Assembly: GCA_024682415.1 (NCBI GenBank)
Contig: JAIKZG010000005.1
Span: 35,367-99,366 of the forward strand
Origin: Prevotella sp.
GTDB taxonomy: Bacteria; Bacteroidota; Bacteroidia; Bacteroidales; Bacteroidaceae
Direction: 5' to 3'
DNA: 64,000 nt
The notes below the pieces were generated by a model. That model was not told where the DNA came from. It was given only the letters and a program-made list of their open reading frames with translations, and did no database searches. Every line of letters begins with the position of its first letter. Within the stretch, counting starts at the first letter, position 1. Of the stretch, positions 1-9,467 are shown piece by piece. The translations under genes were made by a program, and so were the position numbers.

Positions 1-27
1 AAGATATATTTATATAGAAAAGATCAC

Positions 28-1008
28 TTAGATGCTAAGTTCATCCAAGACCTTAATCAACTGTCGATCAAGAGGCTTATCTGAGCGTATTGCCTCAGAC
101 AATGGAACATATACAATATCATTATTGCGCACACCGACCATAATGTTACGCTGTCCCTGAATGATTGCCTCAACAGCGCCAACACCGGTACGACTTGCTA
201 AAATTCGGTCATGAGCAGAAGGGCGTCCACCACGCTGCAAATGTCCTAAAATTGAAACGCGCACATCATATTCAGGGAACTCCTTATGCACACGATCCGC
301 ATAATAAAGAGCGCCACACTTAGGGCTTTCAGAAACTATAACGATACAAGAACGTTTCGATTTGCGTATACCTCGTTCCATAAACTGCGTGAGCTGATCC
401 ACATCAGTGCTGTCCTCTGGTATAATTGCAGCTTCCGCGCCACTTGCTATAGCACTATTCTGAGCCAAGAAGCCAGCATCACGTCCCATTACCTCAACAA
501 AGAAAATACGCTCATGACTCTGCGCGGTATCACGAATGCGGTCAACACATTCTACAATTGTGTTCAATGTAGTATCATAACCAATTGTAGAGTCTGTACC
601 ATAAAGGTCATTATCAATAGTTCCAGGCAATCCGATGCAACATACATCATAATCACGTCCAAATTCCATCGCGCCAGTCAATGAACCGTTTCCACCAATA
701 ACGACAAGCGCGTCTATACCTTCTTTCTGCAAAGTGGCATAAGCCTTATCACGACCTTCCTGAGTCATAAACTCGCTTGAACGAGCAGACTTCAAGACTG
801 TACCACCCTGCATTATAATTCCACTTACATTTTCTGTTGTAAACTCTTCAATTTCATCATTAATAAGTCCATCATATCCACGATAGATGCCCTTAATCTT
901 AAATCCGTTGATAATGCCTGCACGCGTAACTGCACGAATTGCAGCATTCATACCAGGCGCATCACCACCAGATGTTAAAATGCCAATAGTCTCAATTGCT
1001 TTTTTCAT
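28..1008 (-). CDS. pfkA: 6-phosphofructokinase
   Basis: Cytoplasmic glycolytic enzyme that phosphorylates fructose 6-phosphate to the 1,6-bisphosphate. The 326 residues match the usual PfkA length. Visible motifs are the nucleotide loop SGGDAPGMN (residues 13-21), the catalytic segment PGTIDND, the substrate loop MGRDAGFLA and the effector/substrate site HLQRGG. At residues 105-109 the sequence reads GGNGS: the glycine after N107 suggests ATP rather than pyrophosphate as donor (PPi enzymes have Asp there), but the usual Mg-binding Asp of GGDGS is Asn. I believe this variant recurs in Bacteroidetes paralogues; that is from memory. The gene stands alone, and the 119 bp upstream show no clear promoter. 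Confidence 0.95.
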   Translation of the reverse strand: MKKAIETIGILTSGGDAPGMNAAIRAVTRAGIINGFKIKGIYRGYDGLINDEIEEFTTENVSGIIMQGGTVLKSARSSEFMTQEGRDKAYATLQKEGIDALVVIGGNGSLTGAMEFGRDYDVCCIGLPGTIDNDLYGTDSTIGYDTTLNTIVECVDRIRDTAQSHERIFFVEVMGRDAGFLAQNSAIASGAEAAIIPEDSTDVDQLTQFMERGIRKSKRSCIVIVSESPKCGALYYADRVHKEFPEYDVRVSILGHLQRGGRPSAHDRILASRTGVGAVEAIIQGQRNIMVGVRNNDIVYVPLSEAIRSDKPLDRQLIKVLDELSI

Positions 1009-1127
1009 ATCACGAATTTTGTTTTAATAGTTTCTACTTATTTATAAATACCTTGTTACCCTTTTCTCTACATTATGCAGTAGTTATAATAGGATATTAT
1101 ATTGACCATATTTTATTCTCTATTTTT

Positions 1128-2480
1128 TTAAGCAACGAAATATAAAGTTATAAAGCCAAACAATCCACCGACCACGACTTTTAACCCGACATTTCTCAAA
1201 TACCATCCTACATGGATTCGTTCCGCTCGCATCAAAGCTAAGCCTCCGGCAGAGCCTATACACAACACATTACCACCGACAATTGTACAATAAGCAATTA
1301 TTTTCCAATACTCTCCATTCAAATCTACATTCCCATGCAAATAAAAGAAAGATATTGCTGTTGTAAAATTGTCTAATACGCAACTCATTGCGCCTGCCAG
1401 AACGCCGACAATCCATATATTATGAACATTTTCATCAAACGCTACAGACAACTGTTCTATTACACCTATTTCCTGTATTACTCCTATTGCCAACATCATG
1501 CCAAGAACAAACAATGCCATTTGAATTGTACCATATTGCAATACACGCGGAATTCTATTAGAAATAGTTGTTGTATCGTCAGCCCGTAACAATTTACGAT
1601 TAATAATTTCATTTACGACCCACAACACCGCAAGAACGCACAATGCGCCTAAAAAAGGATCCAATTTTGTAATATCATGAAAAGTCGGAATAAACCATAA
1701 ACCACCTATTCCGACAAAAAGCATAATAATCCTTTGCCACACATTCAACCTTGTATCATCACCACGATAAGGCATCGTAATACTTTCCGTTTCAATTCTA
1801 TCTGGCATCTGCATTCCCAACCATAAAATTGGAACGAGCCACGCAATCAAAACAGGCAAAGCCATAGACAATGAATAATTTGACGCGGAAACATTACCAT
1901 TTGTCCATAAATACAAGCCATTTACGTCACCGATTACGGTTAAAGCACCACCTAAGTTTGCAGACAACAAAATTGCCGCTCCATACATCATACGTAAACG
2001 CCTATTGGGAATAATCTTATGCATAATGGTAAGCATAAGAATAATCGTAGTCAAATTATCAAGATTCGCCGAAATCAAAAAAGTTAATATAGACACAATC
2101 CACAGCAATTTATTGCTTGAACGTGTTTTCATAAGTTGGGATATAAAATCAAAGCATCCATTATTATTCAAGATTTCAACAATCTCCATTGTTGCCAACA
2201 AGAAAAGAACAAGTGAAGATGCTTTACCAACATACTTTATAAAGATATTTTGCGCAATAAACTCTTTAACTGCGATACTTGTTTCTGTCACTCCATCCCA
2301 AAACGAGGAATACTCTGCAGCATGTCTTAACATGACAAAATCTGTGCCATAACAGATGTACAAGACCCAGCCTACAGTACCTGCAAAGATAGCTACAGCC
2401 GCCTTGTTAATATTAGTTATGTTCTCGGTCGCGATAAGAGCATAGCACAATAGCAGTATTGTAACGATTACGAGCGTCAT
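1128..2480 (-). CDS. nhaD: NhaD-type sodium:proton antiporter
   Basis: Integral inner-membrane transporter of the ion-transporter superfamily, predicted to exchange Na+ for H+. The protein is about 450 residues of alternating hydrophobic segments (roughly 11-13 helices) with the NhaD-like stretch SANLGGALTVIGDVNGL and a matching second-half stretch GGNVLCIGSAGGLAL. The frame is open up to 2534, but a TACCTTTG -7 element lies inside that extension (2504-2511, minus strand), so transcription probably starts near 2497 and the ATG at 2480 (MTLVIVTILLL) is the likely start. It is not in an obvious operon. Function rests on family resemblance; the ion was not tested. Confidence 0.85.
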   Translation of the reverse strand: MTLVIVTILLLCYALIATENITNINKAAVAIFAGTVGWVLYICYGTDFVMLRHAAEYSSFWDGVTETSIAVKEFIAQNIFIKYVGKASSLVLFLLATMEIVEILNNNGCFDFISQLMKTRSSNKLLWIVSILTFLISANLDNLTTIILMLTIMHKIIPNRRLRMMYGAAILLSANLGGALTVIGDVNGLYLWTNGNVSASNYSLSMALPVLIAWLVPILWLGMQMPDRIETESITMPYRGDDTRLNVWQRIIMLFVGIGGLWFIPTFHDITKLDPFLGALCVLAVLWVVNEIINRKLLRADDTTTISNRIPRVLQYGTIQMALFVLGMMLAIGVIQEIGVIEQLSVAFDENVHNIWIVGVLAGAMSCVLDNFTTAISFFYLHGNVDLNGEYWKIIAYCTIVGGNVLCIGSAGGLALMRAERIHVGWYLRNVGLKVVVGGLFGFITLYFVA

Positions 2481-2503
2481 TATACATTGCTTATATATTG
2501 ACG

Positions 2504-2511
2504 CAAAGGTA
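2504..2511 (-). promoter_or_regulatory. -7 element for nhaD
   Basis: Minus-strand TACCTTTG fits the Bacteroidetes -7 consensus TAnnTTTG. It decides the nhaD start codon at 2480. No TTTG at the expected -33 spacing was found. Confidence 0.6.
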
Positions 2512-2659
2512 ATAAGAAATTCCGTCACATACAATGTGCAAAGAGATTTTTATATCGGTTTAACAATATTGTAAACCGCACATTACAATATATAATTACG
2601 AATACTATTTTTCAAAAAATAATATTTGATATCCGTCAAGTTTATATCACGATATATTT

Positions 2660-3247
2660 CTATTGAAAAGCCAAATCCGCTAATTTCTTTTTGAGCTTTT
2701 CTGCTTCACTTTTCCTAATCGAAAGTGTAATTGAACATGTATTATCAAAAGACTGGCTAATTATTCTTGGGCCAAGTTCTTTCACGATGTGCATAACCCC
2801 ATTCATCTGTGGATATGAAAAGTTATAAGTTACTTGTTCTTCTACCTGCTTAACAACAATATTGCAATTACTTATTGCCTCTGCCGCAGCGTTACGATAA
2901 GCAACTATCAATCCACCTGTACCAAGATTAACCCCTCCATAATAACGAACTACACAAACTAATATATCTGTCAATTCGTTACTATTTATTTGCCCTAAAA
3001 TAGGTTTCCCCGCAGTACTTGATGGCTCGCCGTCATCATTTGCTCGAAAATCAGCACGCTCAGCCCCTAACATATAAGCATAACAAACATGCCGGGCATC
3101 ATAATATTTTTTACGATACTCTGTTATAATTTGCTTTGCTTCATCTATTGATGATATATGATGAGCAAAAGCGAGGAATTTACTCCGCTTATCGGTGTAA
3201 TATCCCTCGCCTATTTTATTATCTATTGTCTTATACTCGTCTACCAC
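2660..3247 (-). CDS. YigZ/IMPACT family protein
   Basis: Member of the UPF0029/IMPACT family (E. coli YigZ), linked in eukaryotes to GCN2 regulation; its bacterial role is unclear. The N-terminal IMPACT domain is recognisable from GYYTDKRSKFLAFAHH, DARHVCYAYMLG, DDGEPSSTAGKPILG and VVRYYGGVNLGTGGLI; a C-terminal DUF1949-like ferredoxin fold follows. The frame is open to 3298, but that overlaps the upstream DUF1015 gene. A GTG at 3247, five bases after the DUF1015 stop, gives VVDEYKTIDN, which resembles the usual start of the family, so I chose it. It is probably the last gene of the serC-serA-DUF1015 operon. Confidence 0.85.
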   Translation of the reverse strand: MVDEYKTIDNKIGEGYYTDKRSKFLAFAHHISSIDEAKQIITEYRKKYYDARHVCYAYMLGAERADFRANDDGEPSSTAGKPILGQINSNELTDILVCVVRYYGGVNLGTGGLIVAYRNAAAEAISNCNIVVKQVEEQVTYNFSYPQMNGVMHIVKELGPRIISQSFDNTCSITLSIRKSEAEKLKKKLADLAFQ

Positions 3248-3251
3248 TAAA

Positions 3252-4499
3252 TTATGACAATTTATGAATAATAAGTCCAGAACGAAGTTTAGGCTCAAAC
3301 CATGTTGCCTTAGGAGGCATTATTTTGCCAGAATCTGCAATATTCATGATTTGACTCATCGCAACAGGATAAAGAGCTAAAGCCATCTTCATTTCGCCAC
3401 TATCAACACGACGCTTCAATTCTTCCAATCCTCGAAGACCTCCTACGAAATCAATTCTCTTGTCAGAACGCAAATCCTTAATTCCGAGCAATTCATCGAG
3501 AATAAGACGTGATGATATATCAACATCAAGCACACCTATTGGGTCGGCATCATTATATGTGCCCTGCTTTGCCTCCAGTTTATACCACTCATTATCAAGA
3601 TACAAAGAGAACTCATGTAATTTCTTTGGCTTATACATATCCTTTCCGATCTTCTCTACTAAGAAATTCTTCTCCAAAGCCTTTAAGAATTCTTCAGACG
3701 TCATTCCGTTCAAGTCCTTTACTACGCGGTTATAGTCAAGCACTGTAAGCTGAGAAGCTTGGAAGCATACAGCCATGAAATAATTGTATTCCTCTGTTCC
3801 CGTATGATTAGGATTCTGCTTAGCCTTTTCCGCACCTACCAAAGCAGCGGCAGCAGAACGATGATGACCATCGGCAATATAGAGTGCCGGCATTTTAGCA
3901 AACTCCTCCGTGATAGTGTTAATGTCATTATCATCGTCAACTATCCAAAATTGATGACGAAATCCGTCTATCGGCGCAATGAAATCATTAACAGGAGTTG
4001 TCGCCGCATATCTCATGATTAAGTCATTCAACACTTTATTATCAGGATATGCAAAGAAGACAGGTTCGATATTGGCATTGCAAACACGCACATGCTTCAT
4101 TCTATCCTCTTCCTTATCACGACGTGTAAGCTCGTGCTTCTTAATAACACCATTGAGATAATCTTCCACATAAGCACCTACAACAAGACCATATTGTGTC
4201 TTTCCATTCATTGTCTGCGCATATATGTAATATTGCTCCTTCTCATCCTGCACAAGCCAGCCATTCTCTTGAAACTTTTTAAAGTTCTCGGCTGCCTTAT
4301 CATAAACACGAGGATCATATTCCGATGTGCCTGGTTCGAAATCTATTTCCGGTTTTATGATATGATATAAACTCTTCTCATTATCGCCTGCCTCAACACG
4401 AGCCTCTTCTGATGATAACACATCATAAGGGCGTGACTCAACAGCCTCAACAAGATTTTTTGGAGGGCGAATACCCTTAAAAGGTTTGATTGTAGCCAT
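3252..4499 (-). CDS. DUF1015 family protein
   Basis: A 415-residue cytoplasmic protein of the DUF1015 family, whose biochemical role is not established. Family hallmarks are the start AxIKPFKGIRP, RPYDVLSSEEAR, the central YIADGHHRSAAA (histidines and aspartate suggest a metal or catalytic site) and the C-terminal DFVGG. It lies 93 bp downstream of serA and directly upstream of the IMPACT gene on the same strand. From memory, DUF1015 genes are often next to serA/serC in Bacteroidetes and Firmicutes, so a link to serine or phosphoserine metabolism is plausible but inferred. Confidence 0.88.
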   Translation of the reverse strand: MATIKPFKGIRPPKNLVEAVESRPYDVLSSEEARVEAGDNEKSLYHIIKPEIDFEPGTSEYDPRVYDKAAENFKKFQENGWLVQDEKEQYYIYAQTMNGKTQYGLVVGAYVEDYLNGVIKKHELTRRDKEEDRMKHVRVCNANIEPVFFAYPDNKVLNDLIMRYAATTPVNDFIAPIDGFRHQFWIVDDDNDINTITEEFAKMPALYIADGHHRSAAAALVGAEKAKQNPNHTGTEEYNYFMAVCFQASQLTVLDYNRVVKDLNGMTSEEFLKALEKNFLVEKIGKDMYKPKKLHEFSLYLDNEWYKLEAKQGTYNDADPIGVLDVDISSRLILDELLGIKDLRSDKRIDFVGGLRGLEELKRRVDSGEMKMALALYPVAMSQIMNIADSGKIMPPKATWFEPKLRSGLIIHKLS

Positions 4500-4530
4500 A
4501 AGTTATATTATAAATTGTTATTAATGAAGA

Positions 4531-4571
4531 ATTAGGAATGCAGAGTCATATATAGCCCCAGCATCCCTAAT
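4531..4571 (-). other. intercistronic hairpin, serA/DUF1015
   Basis: Arms ATTAGGAATGC (4531-4541) and GCATCCCTAAT (4561-4571) pair with one mismatch. There is no U-run, so this is more likely an mRNA processing or stability element than a terminator. The arm sequence recurs in the kdgK/kdgA gap at 17537. Confidence 0.45.
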
Positions 4572-4592
4572 CCTTAAGTCAAAAATTATATT

Positions 4593-5510
4593 CTATTTAT
4601 TAACTCTGAATTTCTCGTCACCATCTTTGAAGTAAGCATTTATCTGATTGGCTGCTGCTATTCCGGCATTGATATTAGCCTCGGCTGTCTGCGCGCCCAT
4701 CTTCTTTGGAGTAGCGAAATAGCGTCCCTCAAACTTCTTGAACTCAGCATCTGCATCAGGCATAATGTCGGCAATATATTTCAAGTCATCGCGTTCTGCC
4801 ATCAACTTCAACAAACCATCTTCATCGATAACTTCCTTACGAGCCGCATTTACAAGGATGCCACCCTTAGGCATGAGATTTACGAGATTATAGTTGATAC
4901 TCTTAATCGTTTCCGGAGTAGCAGGAATATGCAAAGAAAGAACATCACTTATCTTAAACAATTCTTCCTTGTTAGCAACTGCATGAACGCCGGCAGCTTC
5001 TATCTTCTCAGCAGAAACGAACTCATCAAAAGCATAGACATCCATATCAAAGCCTTTAGCTATACGAGCGACATTGCGACCGACATTACCAAAAGCCAAA
5101 ATACCGATTTTCTTGCCTTTGAGTTCAGAACCACTCTTACCATTATAGAAATTACGCTGCATAAACACGAGCATACCAAATACCAACTCGGCAACGGCAT
5201 TCGCATTCTGCCCTGGAGTATTCTCTACTACAATACCCTTTTCCTTAGCGTAAGCTGTGTCTATAGAATCATAACCGGCACCTGCACGAACTACTATCTT
5301 CAGTTGCTTAGCTGCATCGAGCACCTCCGGAGTAATTTTATCTGAGCGAACGATCATGGCGTCTGCATCAGCGACAGCCTCAATAAGCTGGCTTTTCTCT
5401 GTATATTTTTCAAGCAGAGCCAACTCATGACCTGCTCCTTCTACTATTTTCTTTATACCATCTACCGCTGCTTTTGCGAATGGTTTTTCAGTTGCGATTA
5501 AAACTTTCAT
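4593..5510 (-). CDS. serA: D-3-phosphoglycerate dehydrogenase
   Basis: Catalyses the first step of serine synthesis, oxidising 3-phosphoglycerate with NAD+. The 305-residue protein is the short form without C-terminal ACT or ASB regulatory domains, so feedback inhibition by serine through an ACT domain is unlikely. Visible are the substrate-binding segment VVRAGAGYDSID, the Rossmann motif GKKIGILAFGNVGRNVA and HIPATPET. The usual catalytic His of the D-2-hydroxyacid dehydrogenases (TPHxGG) is missing: the segment reads TPKKMGAQT, with Lys269-Lys270 in its place. The gene follows serC on the same strand, and the operon supports the assignment. Confidence 0.93.
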   Translation of the reverse strand: MKVLIATEKPFAKAAVDGIKKIVEGAGHELALLEKYTEKSQLIEAVADADAMIVRSDKITPEVLDAAKQLKIVVRAGAGYDSIDTAYAKEKGIVVENTPGQNANAVAELVFGMLVFMQRNFYNGKSGSELKGKKIGILAFGNVGRNVARIAKGFDMDVYAFDEFVSAEKIEAAGVHAVANKEELFKISDVLSLHIPATPETIKSINYNLVNLMPKGGILVNAARKEVIDEDGLLKLMAERDDLKYIADIMPDADAEFKKFEGRYFATPKKMGAQTAEANINAGIAAANQINAYFKDGDEKFRVNK

Positions 5511-5641
5511 CTTCTTTAAAAATCAATTTCATTTTTTCGACCACAAAACTAATAAAAATCTATGGTCAAAACAAATTATATCTGCAGATAAAATAAAAAA
5601 ACATAGGAGCGAAATTTATCCGCCCCTATTGATATATTATT

Positions 5642-6709
5642 TTAGTGCTGTGCCTCAAAATCTTTCATTGCTTGAATCAAGGCATTCACACCTTCCATAG
5701 TCTGCGCATTATAACAGCTTGCACGGAAGCCGCCTACAGAACGATGTCCCTTGATTCCCACCATGCCACGCTCTGTTGCGAAGTCAAGGAATGGTTTCTC
5801 AAGCTCTTTATACTCATCGTTCATAACGAAACAAAGGTTCATTACAGAACGGTCTTCTTCCTTTACTGTACCACGGAACAACTTGTTGCGATCAATTTCA
5901 GTATAAAGAGCATCGGCACGTTCATGAGCACGCTTATCAGCAGCCTCAACGCCACCATTTTTCTTCAACCAACGCATATTCTCGAGCAAGCTGTAAATTG
6001 GCACAACAGGAGGAGTATTAAACATTGAACCCTTCTCTACATGTGTACGATAATCAAGCATTGTAGGAATATCACGACCTGTCTTGCCAAGCACATCATC
6101 CTTTACAATGATAACTGTCACACCAGCCATTGACATATTCTTCTGAGCGCCTGCATAAATACAGTCATACTTAGAAACATCAACAGGACGACTCATAATA
6201 TCAGAACTCATATCTGCGATAAGACGAACAGGAACGTCTAAATCCTTACGAATCTCAGTACCATAAATAGTGTTATTAGTTGTAATGTGCAGATAATCTA
6301 CATCAGTAGGACATGCCCAATCCTTAGGAATGAATGTATAGTTAGCATCAGCTGAGGAGGCAACTTCAACGACTTCACCAAAATGCTTAGCTTCTTTCAT
6401 AGCCTTCTTTGCCCAAGTACCTGTGTTAAGATAAGCAGCTTTCTTTACCAAAAAGTTACATGGCACCTGACAGAATTGAAGGGAAGCACCACCACCGAGG
6501 AAAATTACGGAATATCCCTCAGGAATGTTAAGCAATTCTTTGATAAGAGCAACACTCTCATCAACAACTGGCTGAAAATCCTTGGCACGATGACTTATCT
6601 CCATAAGAGACAAACCGCTACCATTGAAATCCAAAATCTGCTTAGCCGTGTTCTCAATGACCTCGCGAGGAAGCATTGATGGACCAGCATTAAAGTTGTA
6701 CTTCTTCAT
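5642..6709 (-). CDS. serC: phosphoserine aminotransferase
   Basis: PLP enzyme that converts 3-phosphohydroxypyruvate and glutamate to phosphoserine, the second step of serine synthesis. At 355 residues it has the standard SerC length. Recognisable segments are FNAGPSMLP at the N terminus, [17 protein letters not shown] and the PLP lysine in [22 protein letters not shown] near the C terminus binds phosphate. It is the first gene of the serC-serA-DUF1015-IMPACT unit, with a good promoter 60 bp upstream. Confidence 0.96.
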   Translation of the reverse strand: MKKYNFNAGPSMLPREVIENTAKQILDFNGSGLSLMEISHRAKDFQPVVDESVALIKELLNIPEGYSVIFLGGGASLQFCQVPCNFLVKKAAYLNTGTWAKKAMKEAKHFGEVVEVASSADANYTFIPKDWACPTDVDYLHITTNNTIYGTEIRKDLDVPVRLIADMSSDIMSRPVDVSKYDCIYAGAQKNMSMAGVTVIIVKDDVLGKTGRDIPTMLDYRTHVEKGSMFNTPPVVPIYSLLENMRWLKKNGGVEAADKRAHERADALYTEIDRNKLFRGTVKEEDRSVMNLCFVMNDEYKELEKPFLDFATERGMVGIKGHRSVGGFRASCYNAQTMEGVNALIQAMKDFEAQH

Positions 6710-6764
6710 CTGATTAAATTTATAAATGTTCTATATAAAATTATTGTTTTCTCAATTGCGAGTG

Positions 6765-6796
6765 CGAAATTACAGTTTTTTCTCCATACCGACAAA
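6765..6796 (-). promoter_or_regulatory. promoter of the serC operon
   Basis: On the minus strand, TTTG (6793-6796), 20 bp, then TAATTTCG (6765-6772) match the Bacteroidetes sigma consensus with one mismatch. The transcribed start, GCACTCGCAATTGAGAAAA, resembles the leaders of both tRNA promoters in the window. Confidence 0.65.
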
Positions 6797-6909
6797 TAAA
6801 TTATCAATAATTTAGCTATAAGCTATAATTTCTTTCATTTTGTCAAGTAGAGAAGACAATTTCTCTATTCAGCGTCAATCGCACCGAATAACAAATCAGT
6901 ATAAAACTT

Positions 6910-8226
6910 TTATCTGATTTCCTCAAAAATAGTCTTCACTCCTTTTATTTTTTCTCCCTGCACCCGGCGTAGCAATTCATTTGCCTTAATTCTTGGAACA
7001 GCAACATAGGCATATCTTTCCTTCACATCAATTCTGCCTATCTCGTTAGCTTTCAATCCTCCTTTTTTACAGAAGAAGCCCACGATGTCGCCCTTACTGA
7101 TTTTGTCTTTTTTACCTTTGCCTACATATATAGTAGTATTCTTAGGTTTACACAATTTAGGCAAATCAGATGGTATCTCAAAAATCACAGGATTATCTTC
7201 CACATATTCAGGGATATTCTCATCAGGTCCAAGCAAGAAAAAAGCTCTTCCCACAGAATCCCATCTTGCGGTACGTCCTACACGATGTATATAGTTGTCT
7301 TCCGTTTCTGGTAAATGATAATGCACCACATTTTCTACTTCAGGAATATCAAGTCCGCGCGAAGCCAAATCCGTACTTACAAGAATATTAGCCGAGCCAT
7401 TGGCAAACTTATATAAAGCGTCTTCACGTTGTTTTTGATCAAGACCGCCATGATACGCACTTGTAGTAAAACCTAAAGAATGAAGATATTCATCCGTACG
7501 CACTACACTATCTCTATAATTAAGAAACACTATCGTGCTTGCATCTCCAAAACTGAGAAGCAATTTACCAAGAGTTTCCAATTTATCTTTCGACTCACTT
7601 CTTACGCTATAAATACACACACGGTCGGAAACCTGCTCTTCCTTATTTTGAAAATCTATGCGAGCAGCGTTCTTCATGTGTACGAAACCAGGAATTACAT
7701 CTGAATCTGTAGCAGATAAAAGTATTCTACGTTTCAAAGCCGGGAGTTTGCCCATGATATCCATCATCTCATCCATGAATCCCATTTCCAAACATTTATC
7801 AAACTCATCAATTACGAGATATTTGATTGCATGCGGATTGATATTCTGTTTCGTAAGATGATCATTCAGTCTTCCAGGAGTAGCGAATACAATCTGAGGC
7901 TTCACATCTTTCATTTTGCGATGCTCTTCCATTGCCATTCTTCCACCATAGCAAGCCATTGAACGCAAACCAGCCCCCATGTTCTGTAACACTTTTGCTG
8001 ATTGAGCAGCCAATTCTCTACCCGGCACTATTACTACAGCCTGCACATTGTCGTTTTCCACATCAATAAGTTCGACAAGAGGCAGCAAATAAGCCAAAGT
8101 TTTGCCCGAACCCGTAGGCGAAAGCACAACCACGTCTTTTTCATCACTGCTTATTGCCTTATAAGCAGCTTGCTGCATATCATTGAGCGTTATATCCAAC
8201 TTATTAATTATAGCGTCAAACTTCAT
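6910..8226 (-). CDS. DEAD-box RNA helicase, DbpA-like
   Basis: ATP-dependent RNA helicase, probably acting in ribosome assembly or RNA turnover. The 438 residues carry, in order: motif I SPTGSGKT, motif Ia VPGRELAAQ, motif Ib ATPGRLNDH, motif II as DEFD in place of the canonical DEAD, motif III SATDS, motif V STDLASRGLDIP and motif VI HRVGRTAR. The C terminus (about residues 365-438) resembles the DbpA RNA-binding domain, which targets 23S rRNA hairpin 92 in E. coli; the assignment to DbpA rests on that resemblance. It appears monocistronic. Confidence 0.88.
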   Translation of the reverse strand: MKFDAIINKLDITLNDMQQAAYKAISSDEKDVVVLSPTGSGKTLAYLLPLVELIDVENDNVQAVVIVPGRELAAQSAKVLQNMGAGLRSMACYGGRMAMEEHRKMKDVKPQIVFATPGRLNDHLTKQNINPHAIKYLVIDEFDKCLEMGFMDEMMDIMGKLPALKRRILLSATDSDVIPGFVHMKNAARIDFQNKEEQVSDRVCIYSVRSESKDKLETLGKLLLSFGDASTIVFLNYRDSVVRTDEYLHSLGFTTSAYHGGLDQKQREDALYKFANGSANILVSTDLASRGLDIPEVENVVHYHLPETEDNYIHRVGRTARWDSVGRAFFLLGPDENIPEYVEDNPVIFEIPSDLPKLCKPKNTTIYVGKGKKDKISKGDIVGFFCKKGGLKANEIGRIDVKERYAYVAVPRIKANELLRRVQGEKIKGVKTIFEEIR

Positions 8227-8244
8227 TCCTTTTATATTTTGTGA

Positions 8245-9447
8245 TTATCTTATGATTTTATCTATTTCATCAAACTCCTTACCTAAATTAAGATTCAGAT
8301 ATATAGTGTATAGTGGGAACGCCCATTTTTCTTTCTGCTCAGGAGCCAACGCACGATATTTTTCCATATATTTTCGTGCCATAGTATAGTCCTTTATTAC
8401 CTGATTTTTTTGTTTTTTTGTCAGACGCGTTATTTTATCTAATTTTACAGCACGATTAAAATAAGCAGACCCTATATTAAGATAGATATCAGCAATACTG
8501 TCATTATGAGCAAGCAAATTCTCACATATATTTATACAATCTTCAAACCTGCCCAAATTTAAGAGTGCTGTACTTTTCGCGAATAAGAACAATTCATTTG
8601 TAGAATCATTTTTCAATGCGTTGTTTACTATATCCAATGCCTTTTCATTCTGTCCTATCTCTCCATAATACTGCATCAGTCTCGGAAAGAAGAATGGGAA
8701 AGAAGGATATTTTTTAAATCCTTCGGTAAGAGTTTCGAGATACTTTGTAGTTTCTCCTTCTGCTTTATATGTTTCTGCAAGATACTGCAACATATATTTA
8801 TAATGCATGGAATCCTTTAAAGCAAAGCTTGCATGATGCAAGGTTTTCTCTGTATCATGCATCTTATATCCACAATACACAGTCCAATAAGCAGCAGTCG
8901 GCATATTCGGATCTTTCTCCAAATAATTATATTTTGAGAATAACGGCTGGTTTCCACAATTCAAATAAGCATCCATGAATTTGTAGCCATCCGCATAATT
9001 CTGCTTACGTATATAAAACAAGCCTCCATAAAACAAGTTAGGGCGATAATGATTGAGAATCTCCGCATTATTCTCCCTATAAGAGATTTTCACTTTACCC
9101 TTTTTATTTGGCAAAGCATCTACAGAATCTAAAGATATTGCCAAATCAAACATCTCAAGATTTTTCTGAAAGAGTTTCACGGTATCATAATTCTCTTTCA
9201 AATACAGCTTCTCGTTACCCTGTTCATATTGCTTTCTCACAACATTAAACAGAGTAAACCATAGCTTCTTATTACTCATATTTGCAGAGTCAGTAAGAAA
9301 CTTCTTCAATTCATTCTCGGATTTTTCCAAATCCTTACCGCTTTTTATTCTGTCTTCTGCCGTAATTATCTCTTTTTTCTGAGCATAAGAATTTACGGCA
9401 AAAAGCATAAGAGCAAAGAATAAACAAATATATTTTCTCATCTTCAT
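8245..9447 (-). CDS. tetratricopeptide repeat protein, exported
   Basis: About 400 residues with an N-terminal signal peptide (MRKYICLFFALMLFAVNSYAQ) and helical repeats that look like divergent TPRs, clearest around YGEIGQNEKALDIVNNAL, LNLGRFEDCINICENLL and ADIYLNIGSAYFNRAV. It probably acts in the periplasm as a protein-interaction scaffold; no specific function can be given. The frame is open to a TTG at 9456, but the ATGs at 9447 or 9441 fit the signal peptide better. It starts 20 bp after the dnaB stop on the same strand and is probably cotranscribed. Confidence 0.8.
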   Translation of the reverse strand: MKMRKYICLFFALMLFAVNSYAQKKEIITAEDRIKSGKDLEKSENELKKFLTDSANMSNKKLWFTLFNVVRKQYEQGNEKLYLKENYDTVKLFQKNLEMFDLAISLDSVDALPNKKGKVKISYRENNAEILNHYRPNLFYGGLFYIRKQNYADGYKFMDAYLNCGNQPLFSKYNYLEKDPNMPTAAYWTVYCGYKMHDTEKTLHHASFALKDSMHYKYMLQYLAETYKAEGETTKYLETLTEGFKKYPSFPFFFPRLMQYYGEIGQNEKALDIVNNALKNDSTNELFLFAKSTALLNLGRFEDCINICENLLAHNDSIADIYLNIGSAYFNRAVKLDKITRLTKKQKNQVIKDYTMARKYMEKYRALAPEQKEKWAFPLYTIYLNLNLGKEFDEIDKIIR

Positions 9448-9467
9448 ATAAGCCAAATAATTTATTA

